This document shows, piece by piece, positions 25,301 through 33,339 of a stretch of 64,000 nucleotides of DNA. Position 1 is the first letter of the stretch, and every line of letters begins with the position of its first letter. Source of the stretch: Methyloligella sp050110875. Lineage in GTDB: Bacteria > Pseudomonadota > Alphaproteobacteria > Rhizobiales > Methyloligellaceae. Under the pieces are notes generated by a model. That model saw nothing but the letters and a program-made list of their open reading frames with translations, was not told where the DNA came from and made no database searches. The stretch is from positions 2,108,001 through 2,172,000 of the forward strand of contig CP188828.1 of the NCBI GenBank assembly GCA_050110875.1. The letters run 5' to 3'. Position numbers and translations under genes: made by a program.

Positions 25301-26257
25301 TCAAGGCGAAGCAACGCGGTATGCCCCGCCACCGGCACGCTCGCGAAGCCATCCTGAGATATCCGTGACCGCAATATTCCGCCGTGCATTGAATGTGTGC
25401 TCTTTGGGCCAGGCGACGCCTTCGGGCCTGGCAAAGGCAAGCCGATAGCTCGGCATTGGATTGTTCGGCTCCGCACCCGCGTCCTTCTCAAGCTCGGGAA
25501 CCGACCATAGAAGTCGTTCCACTGGCCGGTCGAGCGCGTCTTCCACGATATCGGCCAATTCTCTGTAGGAGACCGTATCGCCGGCGACAAAGACAATCTC
25601 GTCGGCAATCTCGTTCCACGACTCTAGGACCAAAGCCGTCAGAAGCCCGATATCCTCAGCCGTCGTGAGCGTGAGCCGGTAATCCCAGCTGCCGAGCGCC
25701 CGAACCCTGCCTGCTGATAGGTCGGCCACGCCGAACTCGGGAACGAAAACGAAGCTCATGAACATACCGGTGGAGATGATTTTCCAGTCGACCTCCGACT
25801 GGCCGCGCAGCATCTGCCGCACATCAAGCTGCTCGTCCCAGACCTCCTGACCGCTGCCGCGACCGACCGCGTCGTAATCGACGCCGAACTGCCACGGGAT
25901 GTATTGCTTCACGCCCGCCTGCAAGACAGCCGAGGTGATTTTGCGCTGGGTGCCGCGCCCGCCGACGAAACCGGTGCAGCAAACGACCGTGGAGTACCGC
26001 GAGAAGAGAGATGCAAGGTCATCGATGCTTGCCGCGGCGAGATCCGCCTCGACCGTAGCGATCCCAAGCGAGTCGAGAGTTTCGGCGCGCCGCTTGACGT
26101 CGGCATCCGGACGGTCCGTAACAGGCCGCAAAAGCACAGAGACCGGCGGTACTCTGCTCTTGCCGCGCAGCTCCGATAAGGCGCTCAGCACCGACATGCC
26201 GAGTTCGCCCGCACCGAGAACGAGAATGTTTTGTTTGGAAAAATCTTTCGTGCTCAT
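25301..26257 (-). CDS. NmrA-like / isoflavone-reductase-like NAD(P)-binding protein
   Basis: A 318-aa atypical short-chain reductase with an N-terminal NAD(P)-binding motif (NILVLGAGELGMSVLSAL, GxxGxxG) and the NmrA/phenylcoumaran-benzylic-ether-reductase pattern (GVKQYIPWQFGVDYD). Bacterial relatives are often named aromatic alcohol reductases; the actual substrate is unknown. AAGGAG lies about 6 bases before the chosen ATG, and the 59-residue upstream extension overlaps the divergent regulator and is not real. A HxlR-type regulator is encoded divergently 66 bases away and is the obvious candidate controller. Confidence 0.82.
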   Translation of the reverse strand: MSTKDFSKQNILVLGAGELGMSVLSALSELRGKSRVPPVSVLLRPVTDRPDADVKRRAETLDSLGIATVEADLAAASIDDLASLFSRYSTVVCCTGFVGGRGTQRKITSAVLQAGVKQYIPWQFGVDYDAVGRGSGQEVWDEQLDVRQMLRGQSEVDWKIISTGMFMSFVFVPEFGVADLSAGRVRALGSWDYRLTLTTAEDIGLLTALVLESWNEIADEIVFVAGDTVSYRELADIVEDALDRPVERLLWSVPELEKDAGAEPNNPMPSYRLAFARPEGVAWPKEHTFNARRNIAVTDISGWLRERAGGGAYRVASP

Positions 26258-26323
26258 GCTTGGCTCCTTTATTGAAGCCCTCCACATGATAACGCCGCGC
26301 AATCTTAGGAAGACGGTACACCG

Positions 26324-26749
26324 ATGATACCTGAGAGCGAGACCGACTTTGCCTCTGTGATGAGGCGGTCCAAAGCGATCTGTGCCGCCCTGAGCGCCGA
26401 CGAAGACGAGCTGAAACGCGAGGTGCTGGCCCACGCCGGGAACCGCTGGTCGCTTGGCGTAATCTACGCTCTGGGCGCCGAAGGGACTCTACGCCATGCG
26501 GCCTTGGCGCGGCGCTTGACCGGCGTCACCCAGAGGATGCTCACGCGGACCCTGCGTCATCTCGAGCGCGACGGCCTGATCTCACGACATGACTACGAGG
26601 AAGTGCCTCCTAAGGTGGAATACGCGCTGACCGATCTCGGGCGCGGCCTCCTCGTAGGCATGATGCCGCTCTGGACATGGATCATCGAAAATGCCGAGGC
26701 ATTCCATGTAGCTCGCAGCCAATTCGAATCGGACAAGCGCGCCGGCTGA
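26324..26749 (+). CDS. HxlR-family transcriptional regulator
   Basis: A 141-aa winged-helix DNA-binding protein. The HxlR pattern is clear: a helical start, GNRWSLGVIYALGAEGTLRHAALARRL, the recognition region TGVTQRMLTRTLRHLERDGLISRH, the wing (DYEEVPPKVEYALTDLGRGL) and a C-terminal dimer helix. The usual conserved N-terminal Cys in front of the first helix (sensor residue in some members) is not at the expected place; the only Cys is in SKAICAALSAD. It is divergent from the NmrA-like gene and probably regulates it and itself from the shared 66-base region. The 3' end meets the duplicated terminator. Confidence 0.9.
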   Translation: MIPESETDFASVMRRSKAICAALSADEDELKREVLAHAGNRWSLGVIYALGAEGTLRHAALARRLTGVTQRMLTRTLRHLERDGLISRHDYEEVPPKVEYALTDLGRGLLVGMMPLWTWIIENAEAFHVARSQFESDKRAG

Positions 26750-26769
26750 AGTGAACCGCAAAATAAAAA

Positions 26770-26799
26770 CGGCGGTCCTCAAGATGAAGAGGACGGCCG
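26770..26799 (-). terminator. Intrinsic terminator with T-tract
   Basis: An 11-bp stem with one mismatch (CGGCGGTCCTC / GAGGACGGCCG) and loop AAGATGAA. On the minus strand it is followed by GTTTTTATTT, so it is a good factor-independent terminator for the HdeD gene. It may also stop the HxlR gene from the other side. Its 23-base core recurs at 27523-27545. Confidence 0.8.
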
Positions 26800-26819
26800 A
26801 AATATGGGGCACACGATAC

Positions 26820-27395
26820 CTATCCGCTCCGCCGGACCTGCCAGGCCAGATAGCTGATGGCCGCGCCCTCGAGGATCAGCTGAATCCCGAGCAGCAAGCC
26901 AAGCACCCAGCTCGAGATCACCGCCAAATTGGCCCAGAGATAGACGCCAAGCAGGATGCTCACCAAGCCGCTCCCCAGCACCCAGCCCCAATTGGCAAGC
27001 GGGCGGATGGTGAGGGAGAAGATCACCTTGGCGAACCCTTCGATCATGAAATAGACGATCAGAAGCGCGCTGAAGAGCACCAGCCCCGCGCCGGGATTCC
27101 GCAACAGCAGGACGCCGACGAGCAGCGACAGGGCCACGGAAATCAACTGCAGCCAGAAATGGGGCACATGACGCGCCCCGATGAGACCGATCCCCTGCAC
27201 CACGCCGCTCACGATCAGCACCCAAGCCAGCAGCATGACGATCGCCACCGAGGAGATCAGCGGATAGATCAACGCCAGAACGCCTGCCAGCAGCATCAAG
27301 AGGCCCTGCAGGACATACCAGAGAGAATAACGTTTCACCGTCTCGCGCATTGCATCGCGCATCGCCGCGGCAGCGGCGTCGAGCGGAATAGCCAT
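26820..27395 (-). CDS. HdeD-family (DUF308) membrane protein
   Basis: A 191-aa inner-membrane protein with six predicted helices in three similar pairs (LWYVLQGLLMLLAGVLALIYP, LLAWVLIVSGVVQGIGLIG, LQLISVALSLLVGVLLL, LVLFSALLIVYFMIEGFAKV, WVLGSGLVSILLGVYLW, SSWVLGLLLGIQLILEGAAI). HdeD of E. coli is linked to acid resistance at high cell density; the mechanism is not known and there is no hdeA/hdeB here. GGAGGAGG precedes the chosen ATG (MAIPLDAAAAAM). It has its own downstream terminator. Confidence 0.87.
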   Translation of the reverse strand: MAIPLDAAAAAMRDAMRETVKRYSLWYVLQGLLMLLAGVLALIYPLISSVAIVMLLAWVLIVSGVVQGIGLIGARHVPHFWLQLISVALSLLVGVLLLRNPGAGLVLFSALLIVYFMIEGFAKVIFSLTIRPLANWGWVLGSGLVSILLGVYLWANLAVISSWVLGLLLGIQLILEGAAISYLAWQVRRSG

Positions 27396-27514
27396 GGCAT
27401 TCCTCCTCCCCAAGCAAGCGAATCAAACCTTCGCTCTTAGCGAATATAGCGCGATGCAAAGCCCCCGGCTGCAGCCGGATCGTCTCTGATAAGTTTAGAG
27501 TGTGGAAAGAATAA

Positions 27515-27546
27515 ACGGCCGCCCTCAAGATGAAGAGGACGGCCGT
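27515..27546 (-). terminator. Stem-loop terminator sharing its core with the one at 26.8 kb
   Basis: ACGGCCGCCCTC pairs with GAGGACGGCCGT (one mismatch) around the same AAGATGAA loop as the 26770-26799 hairpin. It lies 31 bases after the stop of the small exported protein gene on the minus strand. The T-run after it is weak (TTTATTC). Confidence 0.65.
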
Positions 27547-27576
27547 TGCTGAACAATCAGACGATCGATGGATCGC

Positions 27577-27792
27577 CTATTTGCACTTGGTCATGCCTTC
27601 CATGGCCATGTGGGCGTCTTTCTCGGTTTTGTAGCTGCCCATCATGGCGAACTTGTCCGTATCGGACGGGACTTTTTTCACCATCGAGCAGGATCCCGCC
27701 TCCTTGTCGAAGACGATGTAGAACGGCCCCATGGCGAAAGCCGGAACCGTGAATGCGCCGATCAGGGTCGCTGCGAGAAGAAGCTGTTTCAT
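27577..27792 (-). CDS. Small exported protein, function unknown
   Basis: A 71-aa protein with a clear signal peptide (MKQLLLAATLIGAFTVPAFA) and a mature part of about 51 residues: a beta-like start (MGPFYIVFDKEAGSCSMV), a possible helix (TEKDAHMAMEGMTKC) and two cysteines, the second near the C-terminus, that could form a disulfide. The pattern YIVFDKEAGSC...DKFAMMGSYKTEKDAHMAM looks conserved-type from memory of Rhizobiales proteins, but no function is known to me. It is followed by its own hairpin and so is probably monocistronic. Confidence 0.75.
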   Translation of the reverse strand: MKQLLLAATLIGAFTVPAFAMGPFYIVFDKEAGSCSMVKKVPSDTDKFAMMGSYKTEKDAHMAMEGMTKCK

Positions 27793-27967
27793 TGCTCATT
27801 TCCTCCGTTTGAGCTGGGGGGCTAACGAGCGTGAAGGTAGCAGCGGCAGCGAAGAGCGGTGGTCACACTCCCGTCGAGCCGGGTCACACTGTGGTGGGAA
27901 TTCGCTGACGGGGTATCACGGGTGTGTGTGGGAAATGTCAGCCCACTGTGATTTGCGAACAATGAGC

Positions 27968-28054
27968 TGGTGCGGACGGCGGGGATCGAACCCGCACGGG
28001 CTTTCGCCCTCAGGATTTTAAGTCCTGTGTGTCTACCAATTCCACCACGTCCGC
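27968..28054 (-). tRNA. tRNA-Leu (anticodon UAA)
   Basis: A class II tRNA with a 7-bp acceptor stem (GCGGACG / CGTCCGC), D arm with TGGTAGACA, anticodon stem CAGGA / TCCTG enclosing loop CTTAAAA (anticodon TAA), a long variable arm (GAGGGCGAAAGCCC), T arm with GGTTCGATCCC, discriminator A, and an encoded CCA end. It reads UUA/UUG leucine codons. It stands alone. Confidence 0.97.
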
Positions 28055-28210
28055 TTTTCCAGCCGAAGCATGCCTGCTTCGCTGCCGGCCGCAAGGCCGC
28101 ACCCGATTCTTCAGGCACGACTCGAGTGTAAGCCGAAAGGTTGAGAAGCAGGTTTTGGCGCTTTCCTCAAGCGTTCCGCCGCGCTCATGAGGTTCGAGAC
28201 GCTCACGGGA

Positions 28211-28981
28211 CTAGAGAAACGTCTCGCCGTCGCTGTCCCGCTCCGAGATGCGCACCGGCGGCAATTCGTCGGCCCCATCGGCCCGGAAGCTCGCCAATAG
28301 CAATAGGAACAGGGTGAGCGCGTTCAACAGATGCCAGATGAAATGGGTGCCGATGGCGTACCCGTCATAAGCCAAGCTCCCGCAGAGCGCCATATCCAGG
28401 GAACGGAAGGTCACCGAAACGGTGAACACGGCCGCCGCCCAAAGGATCAGCCGCCCCGCCGGCAGGCCCCGCGCCCAGACCAGCCCGCCGATGATCACCA
28501 TGGCGAGAAGGGCCGGCAGATAGCCCACGCTGCCGTTCAGGCAAGGGCCGGCCTCCACGTCACTCCCCGGAAAGCCGATACCGCCGTCGAAGCAACGCAG
28601 CTGCATGGACATCGCGCCAAGCCCGGCGAACCCGATGACCAGCAGCGTGGTCCAGCCCGGCGGCACACTTAAGAAGCGGTTCAGGGCGAAGGCGAGATAG
28701 ACCAGCATGAAAATGCCGATGGGGATGGTATCGGCGAGCCCCGTTGCCTTAGTGGCGAAGAGGTGAAAGGCGAGGCTGCCCAGCCCGATGATGAAGACCA
28801 GCGCGATCAGAAGATAATGATCGGCACCGCGTGCCTCCGCCGGCCGGCGCAGCAGAAGGCCCAGCGCGACAAGCGACGCCAGCAGAAATCCGCCATTGGT
28901 GAGCGCATTCAGCGGCTCGGCCCAAACTCCCGGATCCTCCCCCCGCTCGCAATAATTGAAGACGTGGTCAGACAGCGCCAC
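28211..28981 (-). CDS. Ceramidase-family (alkaline ceramidase/CREST) membrane hydrolase
   Basis: A 256-aa protein with about seven membrane helices. The signatures of alkaline ceramidases are present: N-terminal YCERGEDPGVWAEPLNALTN, then GLGSLAFH with an Asp 11 residues after the His (ADTIPI), and late GTHFIWHLLNA (HxxxH). In the human enzyme ACER3 the corresponding Ser, three His and Asp build the zinc site, and the spacing here matches, so the protein is likely an active amide hydrolase. The substrate could be a ceramide, another N-acyl lipid or an unknown amide. No sphingolipid synthesis gene is nearby. Transcribed alone, divergent from the DUF2254 gene. Confidence 0.82.
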   Translation of the reverse strand: MALSDHVFNYCERGEDPGVWAEPLNALTNGGFLLASLVALGLLLRRPAEARGADHYLLIALVFIIGLGSLAFHLFATKATGLADTIPIGIFMLVYLAFALNRFLSVPPGWTTLLVIGFAGLGAMSMQLRCFDGGIGFPGSDVEAGPCLNGSVGYLPALLAMVIIGGLVWARGLPAGRLILWAAAVFTVSVTFRSLDMALCGSLAYDGYAIGTHFIWHLLNALTLFLLLLASFRADGADELPPVRISERDSDGETFL

Positions 28982-29185
28982 GGAACCATCTCCCTGCTTT
29001 GCCCGTCACCAGATTAGCATTTTCCGAAGCGTATTCGGCGACCCTAAGTTCCGATCCGCTCGGCCAAGAGACCGGAAAACCGGAATCGAACTCTTAACCA
29101 GGCAGCACAACGCTTTGAATCGTTTGATAGAACAGGCACAGATCGCCCTCTTGCATGACGGCCCAACAGCGCCGGAACGCCGCCC

Positions 29186-30466
29186 ATGATGAACCGCCTG
29201 CTTGCCTTCTGGCGGAGCCTCGTCTCCAGCCTCTGGGCGCTTCCCATGCTCATGGTGATCGTCGCCGTCGCCGCCGCGCTGCTGGCCGTCCGCGTCGATT
29301 GGGAGCTCGGCGACAACCCGCCCTGGTACCTCTATAGCGGCAGCGGGCAGAGCGCCTCCCACTTCCTGTCGAACCTCGTGGCCGCCATCATCACCATGGC
29401 GACCTTGGCGATCTCCATCACCATGGTCGTGCTGACTCTCGCCGCCCAGCAGCTCGGCCCCCGCCTGATCCGCAGCTTCATGGGCGACCGGCGCACCCAA
29501 TTCGCGCTCGGCCTCATGGTGGCGACGGTGGTCTATCTGATCCTGGTGCTGCGCGCCGCCTATCTTTCCGAGGACCAGGCCCCCAACCTCGCCGTCGCCA
29601 TCGGCACGGCGTTGATCCTCCTCAATGTGGTCGCCCTGCTCGTCTTCGTGCATCACCTCGCCCGCTCCATCATCGCCGATAATGTCATCGCCGAGGTGGG
29701 AGCCGTGCTCGATGCCGAGGTGAGGCGCCTGCTACCGGAAAAGGACGAGGAGAACGGGCCCGAGCCGCCGGACTGTCCCGACGAAGCGACCAAGATCCCC
29801 CTTCCCCGCAGCGGATATATCCAGGGGATCGATCACGACGCCCTGGTCGGCGCGGGCGAGAAGGCCCACACCCTCATCAAGCTGGAGATCGTGCCAGGCG
29901 ATCACGGTGTCGAAGGCGCCACTTTCGCCTATGTCGCGCCTCAGGAGGCGGCATCGGATGAGATGATCGAGGAGATGCAGTCCGCCCTTGTCATGGGAAA
30001 GGGCCAGAACTCGGTCCAGGATCTCAACTACTACATCCACCAGCTCGTCGAGATCGCGCTCCGGGCCCTGTCACCTTCCATCGCCGACCCCTTCACCGCC
30101 ATCGCGGTGATCAACCGTCTCTCGGTCTCCCTGGAAAAGATCATGCGCCGGGGCGAGCCGAAGAACCGCTGGTGCGACGACGAGGACAAGCTCCGCCTCA
30201 TCACCCCGAGATACGATTTCAAATCCATGGTCGATGCGGCCTTCCTGAAGATTCGCCACCACGCGAAGGGGACGCCGTCCGTGCAGCTCCGCCTCGCCCA
30301 ATGCCTGCAGCAGCTCGCCGAGGAGTGCTCGCCCAAGCAGCGTTCGGTGCTGCTGCATCATGCCGAGGCGGTACTGGCGGATATGGTGGACGCGCTGGAC
30401 GAGGAAGAGATCGTGGCCCAGGCGAAGATCGCCGTCGCAGCGATCGAGGACGGCCCGCTACCTTGA
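29186..30466 (+). CDS. DUF2254 membrane protein
   Basis: A 426-aa protein with four N-terminal membrane helices in two pairs (LWALPMLMVIVAVAAALLAV, NLVAAIITMATLAISITMVVLTLAA, FALGLMVATVVYLILVL, LAVAIGTALILLNVVALLVFVHHLA). A large cytoplasmic domain of about 260 residues follows, with segments QLGPRLIRSFMGDRRTQ, SGYIQGIDHDALV, DLNYYIHQLVEIALRALSPSIADPFTA and the helical C-terminus. These are typical of DUF2254, a widespread bacterial family of unknown function. Start is MM at the first of two adjacent ATGs; either is possible. The N-terminal 204-base leader has no recognisable gene. Confidence 0.88.
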   Translation: MMNRLLAFWRSLVSSLWALPMLMVIVAVAAALLAVRVDWELGDNPPWYLYSGSGQSASHFLSNLVAAIITMATLAISITMVVLTLAAQQLGPRLIRSFMGDRRTQFALGLMVATVVYLILVLRAAYLSEDQAPNLAVAIGTALILLNVVALLVFVHHLARSIIADNVIAEVGAVLDAEVRRLLPEKDEENGPEPPDCPDEATKIPLPRSGYIQGIDHDALVGAGEKAHTLIKLEIVPGDHGVEGATFAYVAPQEAASDEMIEEMQSALVMGKGQNSVQDLNYYIHQLVEIALRALSPSIADPFTAIAVINRLSVSLEKIMRRGEPKNRWCDDEDKLRLITPRYDFKSMVDAAFLKIRHHAKGTPSVQLRLAQCLQQLAEECSPKQRSVLLHHAEAVLADMVDALDEEEIVAQAKIAVAAIEDGPLP

Positions 30467-30548
30467 AGACGGGCCGCCGCCTTAAAGAGTCGCTCGAACC
30501 CGGCCGTCCAAGCGACTCATCCGACTCGCGTTTTGCAGACCTAAGGCA

Positions 30549-32336
30549 CTAAGTCTCGGACTTCTTCGCCACCTTCGGCGGCACGACCTTGATGTTCAGC
30601 TCTTTGAGCTGCTCAGGCGAGACTTCCGACGGTGCGCCCATCAGCAGGTCTTCGGCCTGCTGGTTCATGGGGAACATCACCACCTCGCGAAGATTCTCCT
30701 CGCCGCAGAGCAGCATCACGATGCGGTCGATACCCGGCGCAATGCCGCCATGGGGCGGTGCGCCGTACTGCAGCGCCCGCAGCATGCCGCCGAATTCCTT
30801 CTCCAGGTCCTCTTTCGAGTAGCCGGCGATCTCGAACGCCTTTTGCATGATCTCCGGCTTGTGATTCCGGATCGCACCCGACGACAGCTCCACACCGTTG
30901 CAGACGATGTCGTACTGGAAGGCCTTGACCTCCAGCGGATCCGGCGTCTCCAACGCCTCCATCCCCCCTTGCGGCATGGAGAACGGATTGTGGGAAAAGT
31001 CGATCTCCCCCTCGTCGTTCAACTCGTACATGGGGAAGTCGACGATCCAACAGAAGTCGAACCGGTCCTTGTCGGTGAGCTCCAGATCGTTGCCCACCTT
31101 CACCCGCGCCTTCGCAGCGAAATCGGCGAACTCGTAGGGCAGACCGGCGATGAAGAAGACGGCATCGCCATCGCTCAAAGACAGCTGCTCCCGGATCGCC
31201 GCTGTGCGCGCCTCGCCGATATTCTTAGCGATCGGGCCGGCGCCCTCCCCCTCGCGGAAGAAGATATAGCCGAGGCCCGGCTGACCCTCACTCTGCGCCC
31301 AGCTATTCATCCGGTCGCAGAAGGCGCGGGAGCCGCCACCCTTGGCGGGAATAGCCCAGACGCGAGTGTTCTGATCCATCTCGATCATGCCGGCGAAGAT
31401 CTTGAAACCGGAGCCGCGGAAATGGTCGGTCACGTCTTCCATGACGATCGGATTGCGCAGATCCGGCTTGTCGGTACCGTATTTCCGCATGGCTTCCGCA
31501 TACGGGATGCGAGGAAATTCCTGGGTGACCGGCTTGCCCTCGCCGAATTCCTCGAACAGCCCGCGGAGCATGGGCTCGACGGCATCGAACACATCGTCCT
31601 GGGTGGCGAAGCTCATCTCGATATCGAGCTGATAGAACTCGCCCGGCGAACGGTCGGCCCGCGCATCCTCGTCCCGGAAGCACGGCGCGATCTGGAAATA
31701 GCGGTCGAACCCGCCCATCATGATCAGCTGCTTGAACTGCTGGGGTGCCTGGGGCAGCGCGTAGAACTTGCCCGGATGGACACGGCTCGGCACCAGGTAA
31801 TCCCGCGCGCCTTCCGGCGAGGAAGCCGTCAGGATCGGCGTCTGGAACTCGAAGAAGCCGGCCTCGCGCATGCGGTTCCGGATCGACCAGATAATCGCCT
31901 GCCGCTTCATGATGTTGGCGTGCAGCGTCTCGCGCCGCAGATCGAGGAAGCGGTATTTCAGCCGCGTCTCTTCCGGATAATCCGGCTCCCCGAACACCGG
32001 CAGCGGCAGCTCGGCCGCCTCCGACAGCACTTCGATGGATTGAACGCGCACCTCGACATGGCCCGTCGGCAAATTCGGGTTCACCGTCTCCGCCTCGCGC
32101 GCAACCACCTCCCCATCGATCCGAACCACCCATTCGGCCTTCAGCTTCTCGGCCTGGGCAAAGGCCGGGGAATCCGGATCGGCAACGCATTGGGTCAGCC
32201 CGTAATGGTCGCGCAGGTCGATAAAGAGCAGCCCGCCATGGTCGCGCAGGCGGTGCACCCAGCCCGAAAGGCGGACTGTCTCGCCGACATTCTGCTCGCG
32301 CAGCGCGCCGCAGGTCGTGGTGCGGAAGGGATGCAT
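30549..32336 (-). CDS. aspS: Aspartyl-tRNA synthetase
   Basis: Class II synthetase, bacterial type, 595 aa. The N-terminal anticodon-binding OB fold (GWVHRLRDHGGLLFIDLRD) is followed by class II motif 2 (FRDEDARADRSPGEFYQLDIEMSF), a GAD insertion domain, and motif 3 (GIDRIVMLLCGEENLREVVMFP). His33 in RDHGG corresponds to the His that marks relaxed (non-discriminating) enzymes able to charge tRNA-Asn as well as tRNA-Asp in Pseudomonas and Mycobacterium. This fits a GatCAB pathway, which cannot be checked here. Transcribed alone and away from the small cysteine-rich gene upstream. Confidence 0.97.
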   Translation of the reverse strand: MHPFRTTTCGALREQNVGETVRLSGWVHRLRDHGGLLFIDLRDHYGLTQCVADPDSPAFAQAEKLKAEWVVRIDGEVVAREAETVNPNLPTGHVEVRVQSIEVLSEAAELPLPVFGEPDYPEETRLKYRFLDLRRETLHANIMKRQAIIWSIRNRMREAGFFEFQTPILTASSPEGARDYLVPSRVHPGKFYALPQAPQQFKQLIMMGGFDRYFQIAPCFRDEDARADRSPGEFYQLDIEMSFATQDDVFDAVEPMLRGLFEEFGEGKPVTQEFPRIPYAEAMRKYGTDKPDLRNPIVMEDVTDHFRGSGFKIFAGMIEMDQNTRVWAIPAKGGGSRAFCDRMNSWAQSEGQPGLGYIFFREGEGAGPIAKNIGEARTAAIREQLSLSDGDAVFFIAGLPYEFADFAAKARVKVGNDLELTDKDRFDFCWIVDFPMYELNDEGEIDFSHNPFSMPQGGMEALETPDPLEVKAFQYDIVCNGVELSSGAIRNHKPEIMQKAFEIAGYSKEDLEKEFGGMLRALQYGAPPHGGIAPGIDRIVMLLCGEENLREVVMFPMNQQAEDLLMGAPSEVSPEQLKELNIKVVPPKVAKKSET

Positions 32337-32468
32337 GGCAATTCCGTGAGGTAAGCGTCTGAAACGCGCGTAGAGCGCATGGCGAGCGTCCGGCTGTCAA
32401 GCGCCCGCGTCATTTCTCCGGCGGCAAAACAGCTGGAGACAGCCGCATCGTGGCTGGGAGCCCCCTAT

Positions 32469-32684
32469 CTAGCCGGCGCATTCGTTATAGCGGGACTGAC
32501 AGGCCGCGAAGCAATGACCGCGCAGCCGCGCCTTCTTGCCGAAGCAGAGCGCCTTGCAACCGCTAAGCTCTCGCAGACATTGCGAATCCGACTTCGCCGC
32601 CAATTCCAAGGACGGTTCCGCCAGCGCACCTGCCGAAAAAGCGACAGGCAAGGTGAGAAGCACAAGAAAAACCAATGGCCGCAT
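32469..32684 (-). CDS. Exported six-cysteine miniprotein with symmetric twin CX3C pattern
   Basis: A 71-aa protein with a signal peptide (MRPLVFLVLLTLPVAFSAGALA) and a mature part of about 49 residues. Six cysteines at 36, 43, 47, 58, 62 and 69 have mirror-symmetric spacing: C-x6-C-x3-C-x10-C-x3-C-x6-C. Twin CX3C motifs on two helices joined by a short basic turn (FGKKARLRGH) are typical of disulfide-stapled helical hairpins. The function is unknown; a periplasmic structural, antimicrobial or metal-related role are all open. AAGGAG lies 8 bases before the chosen ATG, and the longer frame upstream lacks a signal peptide. It sits between aspS and the divergent acidic exported protein. Confidence 0.72.
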   Translation of the reverse strand: MRPLVFLVLLTLPVAFSAGALAEPSLELAAKSDSQCLRELSGCKALCFGKKARLRGHCFAACQSRYNECAG

Positions 32685-32791
32685 CCGATCGCTCCTTTCG
32701 TCAAGTATAGCAGCGGGTTTCAAGGAACGGAAAGTAAGGAACGCCTTCGCCAAACTCTGGGTTTACCTCCATGAAACTTGGAGACACCGCA

Positions 32792-33124
32792 ATGGGAAAA
32801 TGTCCGATGCTCGCCATAGCGGCCACCGTATCGCTCTTCGCCGCAAATATCCCGCCCGCCCTGGCCGAGGTCGAAGTCGAGAATGAGGCCGCGGAGAACC
32901 CAGCCCCCGCATCCGAGGCCGGCAGCGAGGAGGAAACGATCCCTGGCATCGATCCGGGCGATACCCTGAGCGAGCAGCTTCACGAAGACGATGGGGTGAT
33001 CGATCCGCCCCCGATCGGCGATTCGGAGATCGGCGTGCCGCCCCCGAACCCGGATCCCAATAGCACCGTCGTCATTCCACCGCCGAGCCTCGCGCCGGGC
33101 GATCCGACCGTGCAACCAAAATAG
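32792..33124 (+). CDS. Exported acidic proline-rich small protein
   Basis: A 110-aa protein with a signal peptide (MGKCPMLAIAATVSLFAANIPPALA). The mature chain is acidic and disordered-looking (EVEVENEAAENPAPASEAGSEEE), then GDTLSEQLHEDDGVIDPPPIGDSEIGVPPP, ending in VVIPPPSLAPGDPTVQPK. The combination LSEQL...DGVI.PP...VIPPP...GDP.VQPK recalls a short conserved exported protein of alphaproteobacteria with no known function. The second ATG was chosen because TTGGAGA lies about 10 bases upstream and the signal peptide starts there. The upstream ATG, seven codons earlier, has no ribosome site. Confidence 0.72.
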   Translation: MGKCPMLAIAATVSLFAANIPPALAEVEVENEAAENPAPASEAGSEEETIPGIDPGDTLSEQLHEDDGVIDPPPIGDSEIGVPPPNPDPNSTVVIPPPSLAPGDPTVQPK

Positions 33125-33339
33125 CGCGAGACCCCGCCTGAGGCTTACCAAAAAGGCGCTTCGCACGCCCACTCGACCCCTCTATCAAGCCGACGCGGCA
33201 ATCCGCTCAAAGGACTCGATAAATCGGCCTGCACCTCCATCGGTCGTGACCCCTCGGCAACGGCCGCACGCCCGAGTTGACCGCTTGTGCTTCTAGTCCT
33301 TTGCGGAAGGCGGTTCGGTGAGCTATATCCGGCATAACC

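Noticed and set aside
30750..32354. 534-codon plus-strand open frame opposite aspS
   Set aside because: Antisense shadow of aspS, with no recognisable domain.
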